The notes below the pieces were generated by a model. The model did no database searches, was not told the DNA's origin, and was given only the letters and a program-made list of their open reading frames with translations. From Cephalotus follicularis (lineage: Eukaryota; Streptophyta; Magnoliopsida; Oxalidales; Cephalotaceae), in the NCBI GenBank assembly GCA_001972305.1, contig BDDD01001782.1, positions 141,163 through 205,162 of the forward strand: a stretch of DNA of 64,000 nucleotides, given 5' to 3'. Each line of letters opens with the position of its first letter. The stretch's first letter is position 1. This document shows, piece by piece, positions 36,401-46,625 of the stretch. Made by a program: the position numbers and the translations under genes.

Positions 36401-38904
36401 AGTTGTGAGCCAACTTGAAGCACTTTCTCATCATTTCCCTCTTCTATGGGCACTTGGAGAACATCTTCTACCGGCTGTGGACGCTCAGGTTCCATGTCTC
36501 CTCTGAGCTCCACGTTTGCTATGGAAAGGACCTTACCCTTCCCCTTGTCCGAGATGACAGTTTTATAACATCTCCTCGCCACCTTTTGATCTCCTCTGAC
36601 TTCCCCTACGCCAAACCTTGTGGGGAACTTCACTAGTAAGTGTCTCGTAGACACTATGGCCTCCAACAAATTCAATCCTGGTCGCCCCATTATAGCGTTG
36701 TAAGGGCTTGGGGTGTCCACCACAAGGAACGTCATCTCCACCTGAGTCTGACGTGGGGCCGTGCCTGCAACCACTGACAGGTTGATAGATCCCAGAGGGT
36801 GGATCGTCTCACCTGCAAATCCAACCAGTGGGGTTTTAACTGGCTTCAGCTGGTCGGCCGGGATCCTTAACTGATCAAATGCATGCTTATACAGGAAGTC
36901 GGCCGAGCTGCCATTATCAATGAGAATCCTCTTCATGGTAAAGAGCTCTACCAGAAGGGTAACCACCACTGGATCATCGTGAGGAAGACGTACTCCCTCA
37001 TAGTCCGCCTCCGAGAAGGATATTACCTCCTCATCTCCTCCAATTCTGAGCCTTTTGCTGTGAGGAACTTGTTGCACAGCAAGGGACTGTCTCCCATAGG
37101 CCTTTCTTGCATTCGAGTCGTCGCCCCCAGACGCGACCCCCCCAGAGATAGTGTGGATAACACCTCTGGGTTGTTGCTGTTGCTGTTGCTCCTCCTGCTG
37201 CTGAGGAGCCTCTTCTCTTCTCTGCTCTCTCCTTCCCTGTGGAGCATCTCTGTCAACATACTTGCGCAAGTGTCCCTTCCTAATCAGATCCTCAATCTGA
37301 TTTTTTAACTGCCTGCACTCCTCAGTATCGTGGCCATGGTCACGATGATATCGGCAGTACTTCTCCACACTTCTGTTCTCTGCCGGAGCCCTCATCTTCT
37401 CGGGCCATTGAAAAGGGACCTTATCTTGCTCCACAGCAAGTATCTTAGTACGTGTGTCCAGGAGAGGGGCAAAAGTATTATAAGATGGTATTGGCGCTCC
37501 CCCCCTAGATGTACCCTCTCGCCTTGACAGCTTATGTCTGAGGTCTCCCTTGGACAGGTCTGACCTCTCCTTCCTCTTCTCTCTTCTCTCGGGAGCATTT
37601 CGTGAAGGCTCCCTTCTCTCCTCCTGTTGGCCAGTCCAAGGTGCTTTTTGCTTCCTGGCCAACATCTCTTCCTCTGCGTTCACATATCTTTCTGCCCTTT
37701 TCAGCAAGTCTGCCATTTCCTTGGCTGGTTTCTTCAGTAGAGAGAAGGTAAACCTTGAGTTGCTCCTCAACCCATTGTTCAAAGATGCCAGAGCAAAGGA
37801 CGGCTCCAGGTCCTTCACTGTAAGAGATTCTTTGTTGAACCTAGTGATGTAATCTCTTAACGTCTCATCTTTGCCTTGCACCACATTGATGAGGTGTGTG
37901 GAGTTTCTCCTCTGCGTGGTGCGATTGAGGAACTTCGTCACAAACAGCTCCGTAAACTGATCGAAGCTCTTCACTGAATTCTTGGCCAAGGTGAAATACC
38001 ATGATTGGGCAGCTCCAGTTAAAGTCACGGGGAATCCTCGGCAAAGCATTGCGTCCGAGGCCTGATGCATCCACATTGCCTGGATATAAGTACGCACGTG
38101 CTGGATGGGGTCCGTAGACCCATCGTACTTGTCAAGACTTGGGTTTCGAAACCCACTGGGGACCGACTCTGCTACAATCTCGGCCGTGAAGGGGTGTGCA
38201 TTGATATTTTGCACCTCGGATAGGTGCCCCCTTGGATGTTCCACTCCTCGGAACCTCCTTTCCAAGTCTGCAAGCCTCCTGTTCACTGCTTGCTCTACCT
38301 CTTCAATGTTCCTTACTCTGCTGGAGACATGTGACCCTCCAGCTAATGAGGCTGGGGGATTGACCCTGCTTCCTCGGGCAGTGCCAGCTCTGCGTGGAGC
38401 ATTAGAACGTACTTGTGCCTCCTCTGCTCCCCTGTCCTGCTGCCGAGGATCCACATCCATGGGCTGGTGCTGAGGGTGTCCTCTCCTGGGATCGTTGGGG
38501 TGATCCCTTGCAGTCGAGGACTCATCTCTCTGAGATGCATTGATCTCAGGCCTCCTTCCCAGGGGATTGTTGTCCCCTGACCGCCTATGGAGAGGTTCGT
38601 TTCTCCCTGACGGGTTTCGCCTGGCACCTCGTGGGTGCCTTGTCTCCACCTCTGGCCTATGGGGGCCAGAAACTCCTCGGGCCACTTGCTGAGCGGGCCC
38701 TGCCTGCTGTTGTTGGTTGGCTAGAGTTGTGACCAACCGATCAGTAACACGCTCCAATCCCTGGAGGAATTGGTTGAGTTGCTCCCCTGTGACGGGAGCT
38801 GGTTCTTGTGCCACCACTTGGGCGACTTCTTCTGGAGGAGCTATGATCTCCTGGCGTTGTTGGCTGCCAGTGGCTCCAACTAGGGTATTCTTCCTGGGAG
38901 GCAT
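33424..38904 (-). CDS. Gag-Pol polyprotein of Ty3/Tat element A
   Basis: A single open frame of 1826 aa starts 45 nt after the 5' LTR. Rough residue positions: capsid ~270-430 (GAAQSWYFTL, TLRDYITRFN); His/Cys knuckle ~516 (CRYHRDHGHDTEEC); protease ~662 (ILIDNGSSADFLY); reverse transcriptase ~930-1110 (VYIDDMLVKT near 1034); a first RNase H ~1183-1310 in which the usual catalytic Asp context is replaced (YLAATSDAVSAVL), so it is probably a non-catalytic tether; a second, archaeal-type RNase H from ~1320 (SVDGSS, NNEAEWEALIAG, SSDSQLV); and integrase from ~1520 (KCDKCQRN, MDFVGPLP, ITDNGKQF, GQAEVINREI). The Tat lineage is recognised by the two RNase H domains. The N-terminal His pair of the integrase zinc finger is missing: VYRARPTMHQD joins sequence that in element B is separated by the HEEVCGNH block. 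Confidence 0.93.
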   Translation of the reverse strand: MPPRKNTLVGATGSQQRQEIIAPPEEVAQVVAQEPAPVTGEQLNQFLQGLERVTDRLVTTLANQQQQAGPAQQVARGVSGPHRPEVETRHPRGARRNPSGRNEPLHRRSGDNNPLGRRPEINASQRDESSTARDHPNDPRRGHPQHQPMDVDPRQQDRGAEEAQVRSNAPRRAGTARGSRVNPPASLAGGSHVSSRVRNIEEVEQAVNRRLADLERRFRGVEHPRGHLSEVQNINAHPFTAEIVAESVPSGFRNPSLDKYDGSTDPIQHVRTYIQAMWMHQASDAMLCRGFPVTLTGAAQSWYFTLAKNSVKSFDQFTELFVTKFLNRTTQRRNSTHLINVVQGKDETLRDYITRFNKESLTVKDLEPSFALASLNNGLRSNSRFTFSLLKKPAKEMADLLKRAERYVNAEEEMLARKQKAPWTGQQEERREPSRNAPERREKRKERSDLSKGDLRHKLSRREGTSRGGAPIPSYNTFAPLLDTRTKILAVEQDKVPFQWPEKMRAPAENRSVEKYCRYHRDHGHDTEECRQLKNQIEDLIRKGHLRKYVDRDAPQGRREQRREEAPQQQEEQQQQQQPRGVIHTISGGVASGGDDSNARKAYGRQSLAVQQVPHSKRLRIGGDEEVISFSEADYEGVRLPHDDPVVVTLLVELFTMKRILIDNGSSADFLYKHAFDQLRIPADQLKPVKTPLVGFAGETIHPLGSINLSVVAGTAPRQTQVEMTFLVVDTPSPYNAIMGRPGLNLLEAIVSTRHLLVKFPTRFGVGEVRGDQKVARRCYKTVISDKGKGKVLSIANVELRGDMEPERPQPVEDVLQVPIEEGNDEKVLQVGSQLGEAEKEELITFLRDNKDVFAWSAEEVPGISPDVMVHKLSVDPARPPIRQKKRNFAPERQQAIAEEVSKLLQAGFIREVHYSDWLANPVLVKKANGKWRMCIDFTDLNKACPKDNFPLPKIDQLVDATSGYRLLSFLDAYSGYNQILMYKPDEDKTAFITDRGMYCYKVMPFGLKNAGATYQRLVNKIFEPQIGKNMEVYIDDMLVKTPAKSPHVKDLEETFEVLRKYNMKLNPSKCTFGVTSGKFLGFMVSSRGIEANPEKISAIQGMRPPQTIRDVQRLNGKIAALSRFVSKSAEKCLPFFKILRDPKGFSWSDECQAAFDKLKEYLASPPLISKPKDGEDLYLYLAATSDAVSAVLVREEDKVQRPVYYVSKALNDAEGRYPEVEKFAYALIISARKLRPYFQAHTIKVLTDKPLKQVLAKPDTSGRLIKWSVELGEYDVKFEARPAIKSQVLADFVGDNTPTVCMEENPSESEKGIWKLSVDGSSCLTGSGAGLVLTSPDGWTLEYALRFKFKTTNNEAEWEALIAGLTIAKHLEVQRIEASSDSQLVVGLANGEYEAREDLMMKYLTHFQGMKSAFEVLRIVKVPRAENVRADQLSKLATAEELEKNQTVLVDYLERPTISQAEVMDIDEPQEPNWMTPFVIWLRDGILPEDPVEARKLVYRARPTMHQDAINLVRKCDKCQRNANISRRPSQPLTSITASWPFAQWGMDFVGPLPMATGQRKFLIVAVDYFTKWVEAEPLATITEKNTESFVWKSIICRFGVPRTIITDNGKQFDCQAFRDFCREWRIEHRLASVAYPQSNGQAEVINREIISGLKKRLEDSKGRWTEELPSVLWAYRTTPRTTTGESPYSLCFGTEAVIPVEVGVQSPRVVHFTEDNNEEGLRSILDLVEELRDKAVIRVVAYQERVSRYYNKRVSPRPLRQGDLVLRNSAVADPTGTRGKLAPAWEGPYKIKRVLRLGTFKLETLGGREIARAWNAEHLRKYYQ

Positions 38905-38930
38905 GGTTGTTAATGGCTTCCTGTTGCGTA

Positions 38931-38947
38931 TCCCACAGACGGCGCCA
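38931..38947 (-). other. Primer-binding site of element A
   Basis: On the element strand TGGCGCCGTCTGTGGGA follows the 5' LTR after a 2-nt GT spacer. The first nine bases (TGGCGCCGT) fit the 3' end of plant tRNA-Asp as I recall it; the following bases fit poorly. Element C has the same site. Confidence 0.75.
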
Positions 38948-38949
38948 AC

Positions 38950-39954
38950 TGTTGATACAGAAATCCTTCCCTCAACAGTATCCTACGTGAAGGACTTTTA
39001 TTTGTTAAGAGAAACGCTAGCCAAAGGATGTCTGGAGGAAGAATGTGATCTCGGACACCTGCACAAGGTAACAGCAATGATGGAAGTCCAGGAGGTTGTT
39101 CTCTCGGGGACACTCCGACGCTCAAGTTAGTCAAGTGCAGATGAAATAAAGCTCTCTTGAATGTAAAAAATGGCTGACCCTTGTTCAGTATGTTGAACTT
39201 GTATTTATAGTGGTGTTAGGTAACTGATAGAGCATGAAATCCGGAGTTGATGGCTGTCCCCTAAGGAAATTCCGAGGATCTCGGGATTTCCCTTATCTCC
39301 ACCTGATTTTTCTCTTCTTTCCTTTATCTCCTCCTTAATTGTCTCGTTTCCTTTGTTGTAGTTGATCAGGATTCTATCTTCTTGTTTAGATAAGTACAAA
39401 TCCCAACTAATCTGCTGAAGCTGATCCCCTTATCCCGTAGATAAGGTTGAGGTCCTCTGCTTGTAAGGCTGTTGAAGGTACTGATTGTAACACTGCAGCT
39501 GAGGTCATGGTCTTCATTAGTCCGAGGACGAAGGTTGTTTGGATTCGTCCGAGGAGGAGCTTGAAAGTTTCTGTGTAGTGAATGCCTCCTGTTCTATGTC
39601 TGGTAGGTCCTCTAGGCCGAGGTAGTCCTCGGCCCTTACACCTTGGATGTAGTCTTCTTCTTCCACGGATATGCTCTTGGAATGGATGACCTGTTGTGTG
39701 GCCGAGGGTGTCCTCGGCTGGGTTGCTTCAAATGGTGTCCTCGGACCTGGATCCGAGGAGAATAATGTTTGTACTGGCATCGCTGGGTATGTCCTCGGCA
39801 CTTATGCCGAGGAAAAGTCCTCCTTATGTCACTGTTTTGTTGGTGAACAGGCTTCCTCTGCCTTTAATTTATCAATCCTTGTCACTTGGACATCTGGCAG
39901 CTCTCGGACGAAGACACGTGTTGCTTTTGATTTAACATAATTTTTCCCACATCA
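38950..39954 (-). repeat. 5' LTR of element A (1005 bp)
   Basis: On the element strand it starts TGATGTGGG and ends ATCAACA. The TATA box (TATAAATA) is at 39209-39202 on the minus strand. It would drive the gag-pol transcript leftward. Confidence 0.95.
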
Positions 39955-40682
39955 ATAACCAATAAGTCAAACACTTTTAAAATGTTGTTATCCTTTTTAA
40001 CAAATGAATATTCTTCGGATCAAAGTTTGATAAATAAATAAGAGGAAACAACTTATCTACTTTCTCCTTCTTTAATAAAAAATCACCTCTTTAATCATCT
40101 ATCTTATTCGAAACTATAATAAATTAATAACGCATGGCAGGTAGTACATGACTTCTGCCCACATGTGGTGAAGTTCTTTCGATTGCACAGATATTTATGC
40201 AATGGTGAGCGGTGTTGTATCATCAATTTACTTGTACCCATTACGATACTTGTAGTTGTACCCTTACGGTACGTTTTGTTCAAAGAATTCAACAATTTGC
40301 GGCGATGCAAGATTCTAAGTCCATAGTGATTAATGATCGATACAAGTTTAACTGCAATTTTATGAGCACAAATATGTCAGCTCTGTAATTATTTATACTC
40401 TAATTTGTGAATTGTGATTGTGCATAAAGGTTCGAGGACCCATTGCAAAGGATCAGTATGCAGTCTGCACTCAACAACTATGAGCATGATGACTGACGCC
40501 CATCAGTACCTTTTGGAGCCACTGTAAATAAATGGAAGAGCCTTGGTTAGCCAGGCGGCTTAATTAACAGTATCATATCAAAAGCATTTGGTAGAGAACA
40601 TAATATGAACATGGATAAATATCCTTAAGGTCTAATACCTAAACAAAACAAGAAAACAAACCTCTATAAGGATACAGTGTAG
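39955..40682. other. Flank between element A and the methyltransferase gene
   Basis: About 730 bp of AT-rich DNA. It contains the 3' UTR and polyadenylation region of the methyltransferase gene (minus strand) and then the retrotransposon target flank. No gene is seen. Confidence 0.55.
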
Positions 40683-43600
40683 TTACAGCGGGGGAAGGGC
40701 AGCAGATCTATTGGAAAGGGTCCCGTGTATGGCTTTGATAGTATTTGGAGTTGTTCTGCAACAACCACCTACAAGGGAAGCACCAACCTCGCACCAATTT
40801 TTTACGTATGAGACGAAGTCTTCATCTGAAACCCCCGTCTTTTGCTGCAACAGGCACAAGGATGCATATATGAAGTTTGGCTTACTTATACCATTAATTG
40901 TATTTTGATAAAATCAATAGTTTTTAACTTTATCTTGGCAAGAATAAGGGAATGGAAAAGAAAATCATGGAAGTAGCTCCTAGATATTTTACAATCCCCC
41001 TTTCCTTCCCCTTGATGCAAACTGAACATGTATCTAGAGCAATACGTCTTGCACAGATTTGGAGAGGGAAACAAGACGAGACAGGATCTATTTCTATATC
41101 TGAAAATAGTACAATAAATAAGTCTTAGCTATAACTATAAGCATATGATAAAAAGGTGTTCATCTGAGCTATGTTTTCTCCTTCTCTTGATGACTCAAAA
41201 GTGCTTACTATTACTTGTTTGATTTGTGACTTAGATTTAGCAGCAATTGCTTTGTTTCCCTCATATCTGAAGATAAGTTTGTGCTTCAAATGTACATAGA
41301 AGATCAAATTGCATCCAATGCGGTGTTGTGTCGTTTTAAAAGAAAAAAAAATAGTGAACTTACCACCCACTCTTTTCTATCAGCATCATAGCTCTCGCCA
41401 CTGTTTGGATATATCAGTATTGGTTTGGTAGTCACCTGAAAATTTTATTTATAAACACAATCAAGTTTTCCACGTAATGGATGACCACACAGATAACTTC
41501 TAACTTGAATCCTAAAATCGATTTTATAAACAGGTTGCCTTGATAGTTTATAGACATATTCATAATGAATGATCATCATCAACTATGTCCTGCCCTCAAG
41601 TCATCGCAAATTCAGTTATAAACTAACAGAGTGCATATCACTCATAAACTACTTAATAACAGTAAGACACAGGAAATTTTAATTGTCTGTAGGATTGACG
41701 ACTATTAATTATTGCAACCAGTTTATATCATCAATTATTGATAACCAATATTTTAAGCAAGATTTTATATTGCTGGCATGTGATTTCCGCATTGCAATTA
41801 TAAGAGGATCCATAATTTTATCATGTTTATATTGCATGCATGCAACTGCCATATTGATGACCCCCGGTCTTCCCAATGATAATGCAATTGCAATTAGGGT
41901 ACAAGGATCAATATTTTTATAGACACCGCTTTTTAAACAAGGCGAAAGTGAGTAGAGTAGTTTTATGCTGAACGAAAAGCATTTAGAACATAATTTACAG
42001 GATAATACTCAAGACAAAAACAGATAGTTATACCTTCTTAATAGCTGAAACCAATCCATGAATGAATCTAGGAGGTGTGCAGTTTATTCCTACAGCAACA
42101 ACTTTCTTGCAAGACTCAGCAATTGAGGCACATTCAACCAAAGAATCACCACTAACCACATTGACACCATCCTTGGAGTTAAAAGAAATCCAAGCCGGAA
42201 TTTTTATCTCTTCTTCCTCCAAGAGTTCAGCATAAGCCTGCAACAACAAAGAACATAAGCAACAAGGTAGAATTACTAAATTGGAACCTAGAGAACCAGA
42301 ATCAGTCTAGTGGATTTTCTTAGTTAACAAAACAGTCATGACTGATAATCCAATCCTAGCAGTTTAAGCTTTGACTCAGAATCAGATATTTAAGTTTTTT
42401 ATCCAATCCCCATAACAAAGCACCTTATGAACACATCCAAGAAATCTGTGGGCCACACATGAATGAAGCTGTTTACTAACAATTATAGAGAGCTTATGTT
42501 ATATATCCTATATCTATTACTTATGATTTAAAAGAGGAAAAATAAAATGCAGACTAAACCTGAGCTTCTAGCTTATTTGGAACTGTTTCAAAAGCTATTA
42601 GGTCAGGTCCTGATTCAGCCAGAATTTGAACCCTTCTGCGATGAAAACTCTTCAAACTTCCCAGTGTAATGGTATCACCGTAGGTCCCACTGAAGATGGC
42701 ACAAAACCGCAAGAAGAAGGTATGTTACATGAACGGTAAAGTTTAAATGCATAGAGGGCAGGCAGTATAATAGACAATTTTCCTGATGTTATGCCAGTTA
42801 TACACATAGGAGATTTTGTTCATCCTAATACGCATTCTAATATTTTTGTTCAAAGTTAATTTTCATCATGTTTCCATGTATGTTTATTTACAACTCAAAT
42901 AACCATTTACTATTAATGGCAAGCTGCAATATACAAATGAAATCCAATCAACAAAACTGCAGCTCATGCAATGACTTCAAGAAGGAGGCTTGACTAACCT
43001 GTACTCAGATCCATCTGCCAAGTAAGCCCCATAGCTGCCCACGGATGCTGCAACTAAAATGGGACGCTGCTTGAGAATCCTACCATCCACATTGCTGCCA
43101 CAAGAACTTTCACAGCTTTTATAATATGCATCCCGTGCCTCACATGCGATTTCAACACTTCTTTTAAGCAAGGCTTCACTTTCTCCTCTTGAATAACCTT
43201 TTGCCTCAAACCCCTGAATGGTGGCCTGTGCACATTCAAGTAAACACAAGCATCAGTTTCAGAGAGAGAGAGAAAGAGAGAGAGAGATTATTTTTAATAC
43301 CTGATAAGATGCTGTAATAATTATATCTGCACCAGCTTCGAGGTAGTCAAGGTGTACCTGCTCCAGCAGGCAAGCAGCTCAGGAACAATGGAAATTACCA
43401 ACATTAAAATTCAAATTGGTTTAACCGTAAACGTGAAACTCTCAAAAGACATAGCGTAATAGTAAAATTCTAACAAGAAAACAATTCTAGGAAAGTTAGC
43501 TATATATACCACATTCATCTTTTAAAAGTAATAGAAACATAAGTGCTGCCTATATAAGTTTACATATATGTACCAATTTGTTAATTATTTCAATTCCTAT

Positions 43601-45477
43601 TTAAATTCAATTTCTCGTATTATTGTCTATAATATAACATATAATAGCATAGATATCATGCATCCACACGTATGCTGCAACAAGGGAAAAAAAATATAAC
43701 TGCATCAATAAAATGTCAAGATTGAATCCAAGGAATAAATTATGTAACAAGAACGCATACAACAGTCTTTTTTTTTTTTTTTTGTATTATTCTTTTTGTT
43801 ACATCCATACAGCTAGGGGGTTAAAATGTGTCTACCAATCAAACTAAAATTATGCAATTAAATTCATTTTTTGGATGTCTATATCAATTTCTTATTTATT
43901 TAGACAGTGGATTCCAAATTGTCTCAAAATTACTGTAACAACATTTCATTTCTTTTAGATATTTAAGCGAAGAACACATACTTTATTACCTTCTATAAAC
44001 ACTGACCGCTGTGTAGCATGAATTAAGAGAGACCTAAAACATATAAACTAAAACCAATTTTGCCGTCACGTTGATGCGCGATTTTAACACGTGTCTTAAG
44101 TGAAACAGTGTGTTTCGTACGAAGGGATTCACCACTTAATTTACCCCGACGATAAAGCCACACTGTTCAAAATGGCAAGTCTCAATATTAAGAAACTCAC
44201 CGTTTATTAACTAAAATGTCAAATGATGTTGAGATGGACCGAACAAGCGAACATTTGAGATCTTGAAGAAGGAAAGTGCGAATAACGGCTACCAGCAGTT
44301 ACCAAATTTGAAAGTTAGTGAACTGGAGCGCGGTTGCGATGGCAGTTTGTAGGTGGTTTAAGAGATTAAGAACAAATAAGAAGAAGAAAAGTAATTGTTT
44401 AGTTTTGATTTTGATTTTGAAAAAAATGATATATTTTTCACCTTGAAACCAGATATTATGACAGTTGGTGTTGATTAAATTCCTTTAACTTTTGTATTAT
44501 AACAGCTGATTATCTTTCAACTCTTACTATTTTCTAATACACACTATATTATTTGATTGTTATGAGTCTTTGTGAGAAAAAGCAAGCTAGAATTCACTTC
44601 TTTATTATTTTTTAGTTCGATGACTTGCATTCATTTGTATCAAACCCAATACATTAAGCCAAGTGGTATTAACTTAAATATATACATTTGACTTAAGAGT
44701 GTGAATCTCGAAAAGTTGGTGTTAGGATCACTCTCCAAGGTCACTCACCTTAATAATTTAATGTGTAAATTATATATTTTGTATTGAATCATTGAATTTG
44801 ATCTACCATCTTTGTGGATCATGTATGTCCATTTCCAAGTCAATCGGATATCTATTATATAATTTTTATATATACCGTTAAAAAGTTATTTATTCAGTAG
44901 CATACCTATAGATATCCGATTGACGTGAAAATTGTCATACATGATTTACAAATATTGTAGATCAAATTCAAAGATTAAATATAAAAAATAAAATTTGCAT
45001 ATTAAATTGTTAAACAGAGTGTCTACTGGAGAATGACCTTGGCACTCTACTCTCGAAAATATAAACAGGTCCATACTCGAATATCAGCAAACTATTTACA
45101 TCTAAGAAAACAACAAAAGCTCTGATCTGGAAGAAAGAAGTGAACCCAAAAAGTGTAGAGACAAAAACCAGGCCCGCACAGTTGTCGATTCATGCCAGTC
45201 AAGTAAGTAAGGTTAGATTCCAGTAGCAGTAGCATAACAGTCAGTAGAGTTAAAATTACCAAAATGTCCACTTGCATTAGCAGCAGATATTTCCATTTTA
45301 AAAAATTAATTACCTGGTTTAAGCGTTAAAAAACTTTGCACCTGCACTCATTTTGTACATAAATCATATCCTTATATCACATTAAAAGATTTTGTTAAAA
45401 CATAATTATCCAAATTTAACAAGTGTTGAGTAGCCAAAAAAAAATCGAAATCTCTCAAAAACAAGAGCATATTATGA

Positions 45478-45533
<56 letters not shown>

Positions 45534-45719
45534 CTGGCGGACGAGGTGAGGGGAAGTGAGTAGACATTTGGCGCTCCACAAGGGGTCATTGAGATCGGCT
45601 CCGTGACGTTCAAGCTCCGTCGCGAAGCCGCCGTCGATGATGGCTAAACCGCCGGCCTGCTGGAGGAATTCCGTCATCACCGACGACGACGACACCGTTT
45701 CGTTGCTGCTTTGTCCCAT
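40683..45719 (-). CDS. HMT: Homocysteine S-methyltransferase
   Basis: The enzyme transfers a methyl group from S-methylmethionine (or AdoMet) to homocysteine to make methionine, part of the plant S-methylmethionine cycle. Seven exons, 45719-45534, 43357-43301, 43225-42999, 42689-42560, 42237-42034, 41435-41364 and 40844-40683, join in phase to 345 aa, the normal plant length (about 325-350). Diagnostic blocks are [93 protein letters not shown], the zinc cysteine in [20 protein letters not shown] and the second zinc-site block [13 protein letters not shown]. Intron 1 is ~2.2 kb, starts GTA followed at once by a (CT)24 run, and contains a Mutator-like MITE. Only ~265 bp separate the ATG from retrotransposon B. 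Which HMT paralogue this is cannot be settled. Confidence 0.95.
43759..43782. repeat. Poly-T tract in HMT intron 1
   Basis: A homopolymer-rich run of about 20 T on the plus strand (A-rich on the gene strand) within the long first intron. It has no further recognisable element structure. Confidence 0.6.
44715..45050. mobile_element. Mutator-like MITE in HMT intron 1
   Basis: A 336-bp segment has long inverted repeats: the left arm includes AATTTGATCTACCATCTTTG and GTCAATCGGATATCTAT, and the right arm read in reverse includes AATTTGATCTACAATATTTG and GTCAATCGGATATCTATAG. It is flanked on both sides by the perfect 9-bp duplication TCTCGAAAA (44706-44714, 45051-45059), a length typical of Mutator-like transposition. 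It is non-coding and sits inside the first intron of HMT. Confidence 0.82.
45483..45530. repeat. (AG)24 microsatellite at the HMT intron 1 donor
   Basis: A perfect AG run on the plus strand reads on the gene strand as (CT)24 from the fourth base of intron 1, directly after GTA. Length changes could affect donor recognition. Confidence 0.95.
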
Positions 45720-45984
45720 TCCAGTTTTTGAGTTCTAATTATTTTTTTACATTTACGTTGCCATTTATAGAAACCGAACCATTTAAAATTTGACGCCTCA
45801 AGTTTTTACATATATGGCAATGCTATTAAGCATTTTTTTTTACACAGCATATAATATATTTTAAAATCACGATATTTTGAGCTGCTGTGTTGTCCAAAAG
45901 AAAAAAAACATTATTTACTTATAACACAAAACTTAAGTAAATAGATACCAACTCTGAGACGGGATACTCTACAAAATGTCATTT
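45720..45984 (-). promoter_or_regulatory. Short upstream region of HMT
   Basis: Only about 265 bp lie between the HMT ATG and the first recognisable retrotransposon B sequence. It is AT-rich. No certain TATA box was placed; the promoter must be within this interval or include retrotransposon DNA. Confidence 0.4.
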
Positions 45985-46005
45985 TCTTTTACTTGACTGA
46001 GGTGT

Positions 46006-46625
46006 ATGACTCCCCTAGAGGTCAATTATGCTCTAAGGGAAGTCCATGAAGAAGTCTGTGGTAATCACACTGGGAGCAGAACCTTGTCCAACAAATTATT
46101 GAGGCAGGGCTATTTCTGGCCGATTATGCACCAAGATGCCATAGACTTAGTGAGGAGGTGTGATAAGTGTCAAAGAAACGCTAACATTAGCAGAAGACCT
46201 TCACAACCTCTGATGTCTATCACGGCCTCTTGGCCCTTTGCACAGTGGGGGATGGATTTCGTTGGACCACTTCCAGTAGCAACGGGCAGAGGAAGTACTT
46301 GATTGTTGCAGTGGATTACTTCACCAAATGGGTAGAAGCCGAGCCCCTGGCTACAATCACGGAGAAGAACATGGATAGCTTCGTTTGGAAATCAATTATC
46401 TGTAGATTTGGAGTCCCGAGAGTGATAGTCTCAGATAATGGGAAGCAGCTTGATTGCCAAGCTTTCCGTGATTTTTGTAAAGAATAGAGAATAGAGCATA
46501 GGCTGGCCTCGGTAGCCTACCCTCAGAGTAATGGTCAAGCCGAGGTGATCAACAGAGAAATCATCTCGGGCATGAAGAAGCGCTTTGATGATAGCAATGG
46601 AAGATGGACAGAAGAGCTACCAAGT
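46006..46625 (+). pseudogene. Integrase fragment of element B, upstream of the nested insertion
   Basis: It reads MTPLEVNYALREVHEEVCGN, then the second half of the zinc finger RRCDKCQRNANISRRPSQPL, then GMDFVGPLP, a frameshift near 46285, VDYFTKWVEAEPLATITEKN and SDNGKQLDCQAF. A TAG at 46486-46488 replaces the conserved Trp of the REWRIEHR block. It keeps the His-His part of the zinc finger that element A has lost. It stops at RWTEELPS, where element D inserted. Confidence 0.88.

Larger units (their letters stand above)
27991..39954 (-). mobile_element. Element A: near-complete Ty3/Tat LTR retrotransposon
   Basis: The 11,964-bp element reads on the minus strand: 5' LTR 38950-39954, primer-binding site 38931-38947, gag-pol 38904-33424, a 25-bp tandem-repeat zone, an antisense gene (29635-32006, plus strand), polypurine tract 28996-29011 and 3' LTR 27991-28995. 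The order gag, protease, RT, degenerate RNase H, archaeal-type second RNase H, integrase, together with extra sequence before the 3' LTR, defines the Tat lineage. By eye the LTRs differ at 11 of 1005 positions, so insertion is recent. The flanks are ATAGT (27986-27990) and ATAAC (39955-39959), an imperfect target duplication. The integrase lacks part of its zinc finger, so the copy may not be autonomous despite its long open frame. Confidence 0.95.

Noticed and set aside
34847-38473. Plus-strand open frames overlapping gag-pol of element A
   Set aside because: They are shadows of the 1826-codon minus-strand frame.
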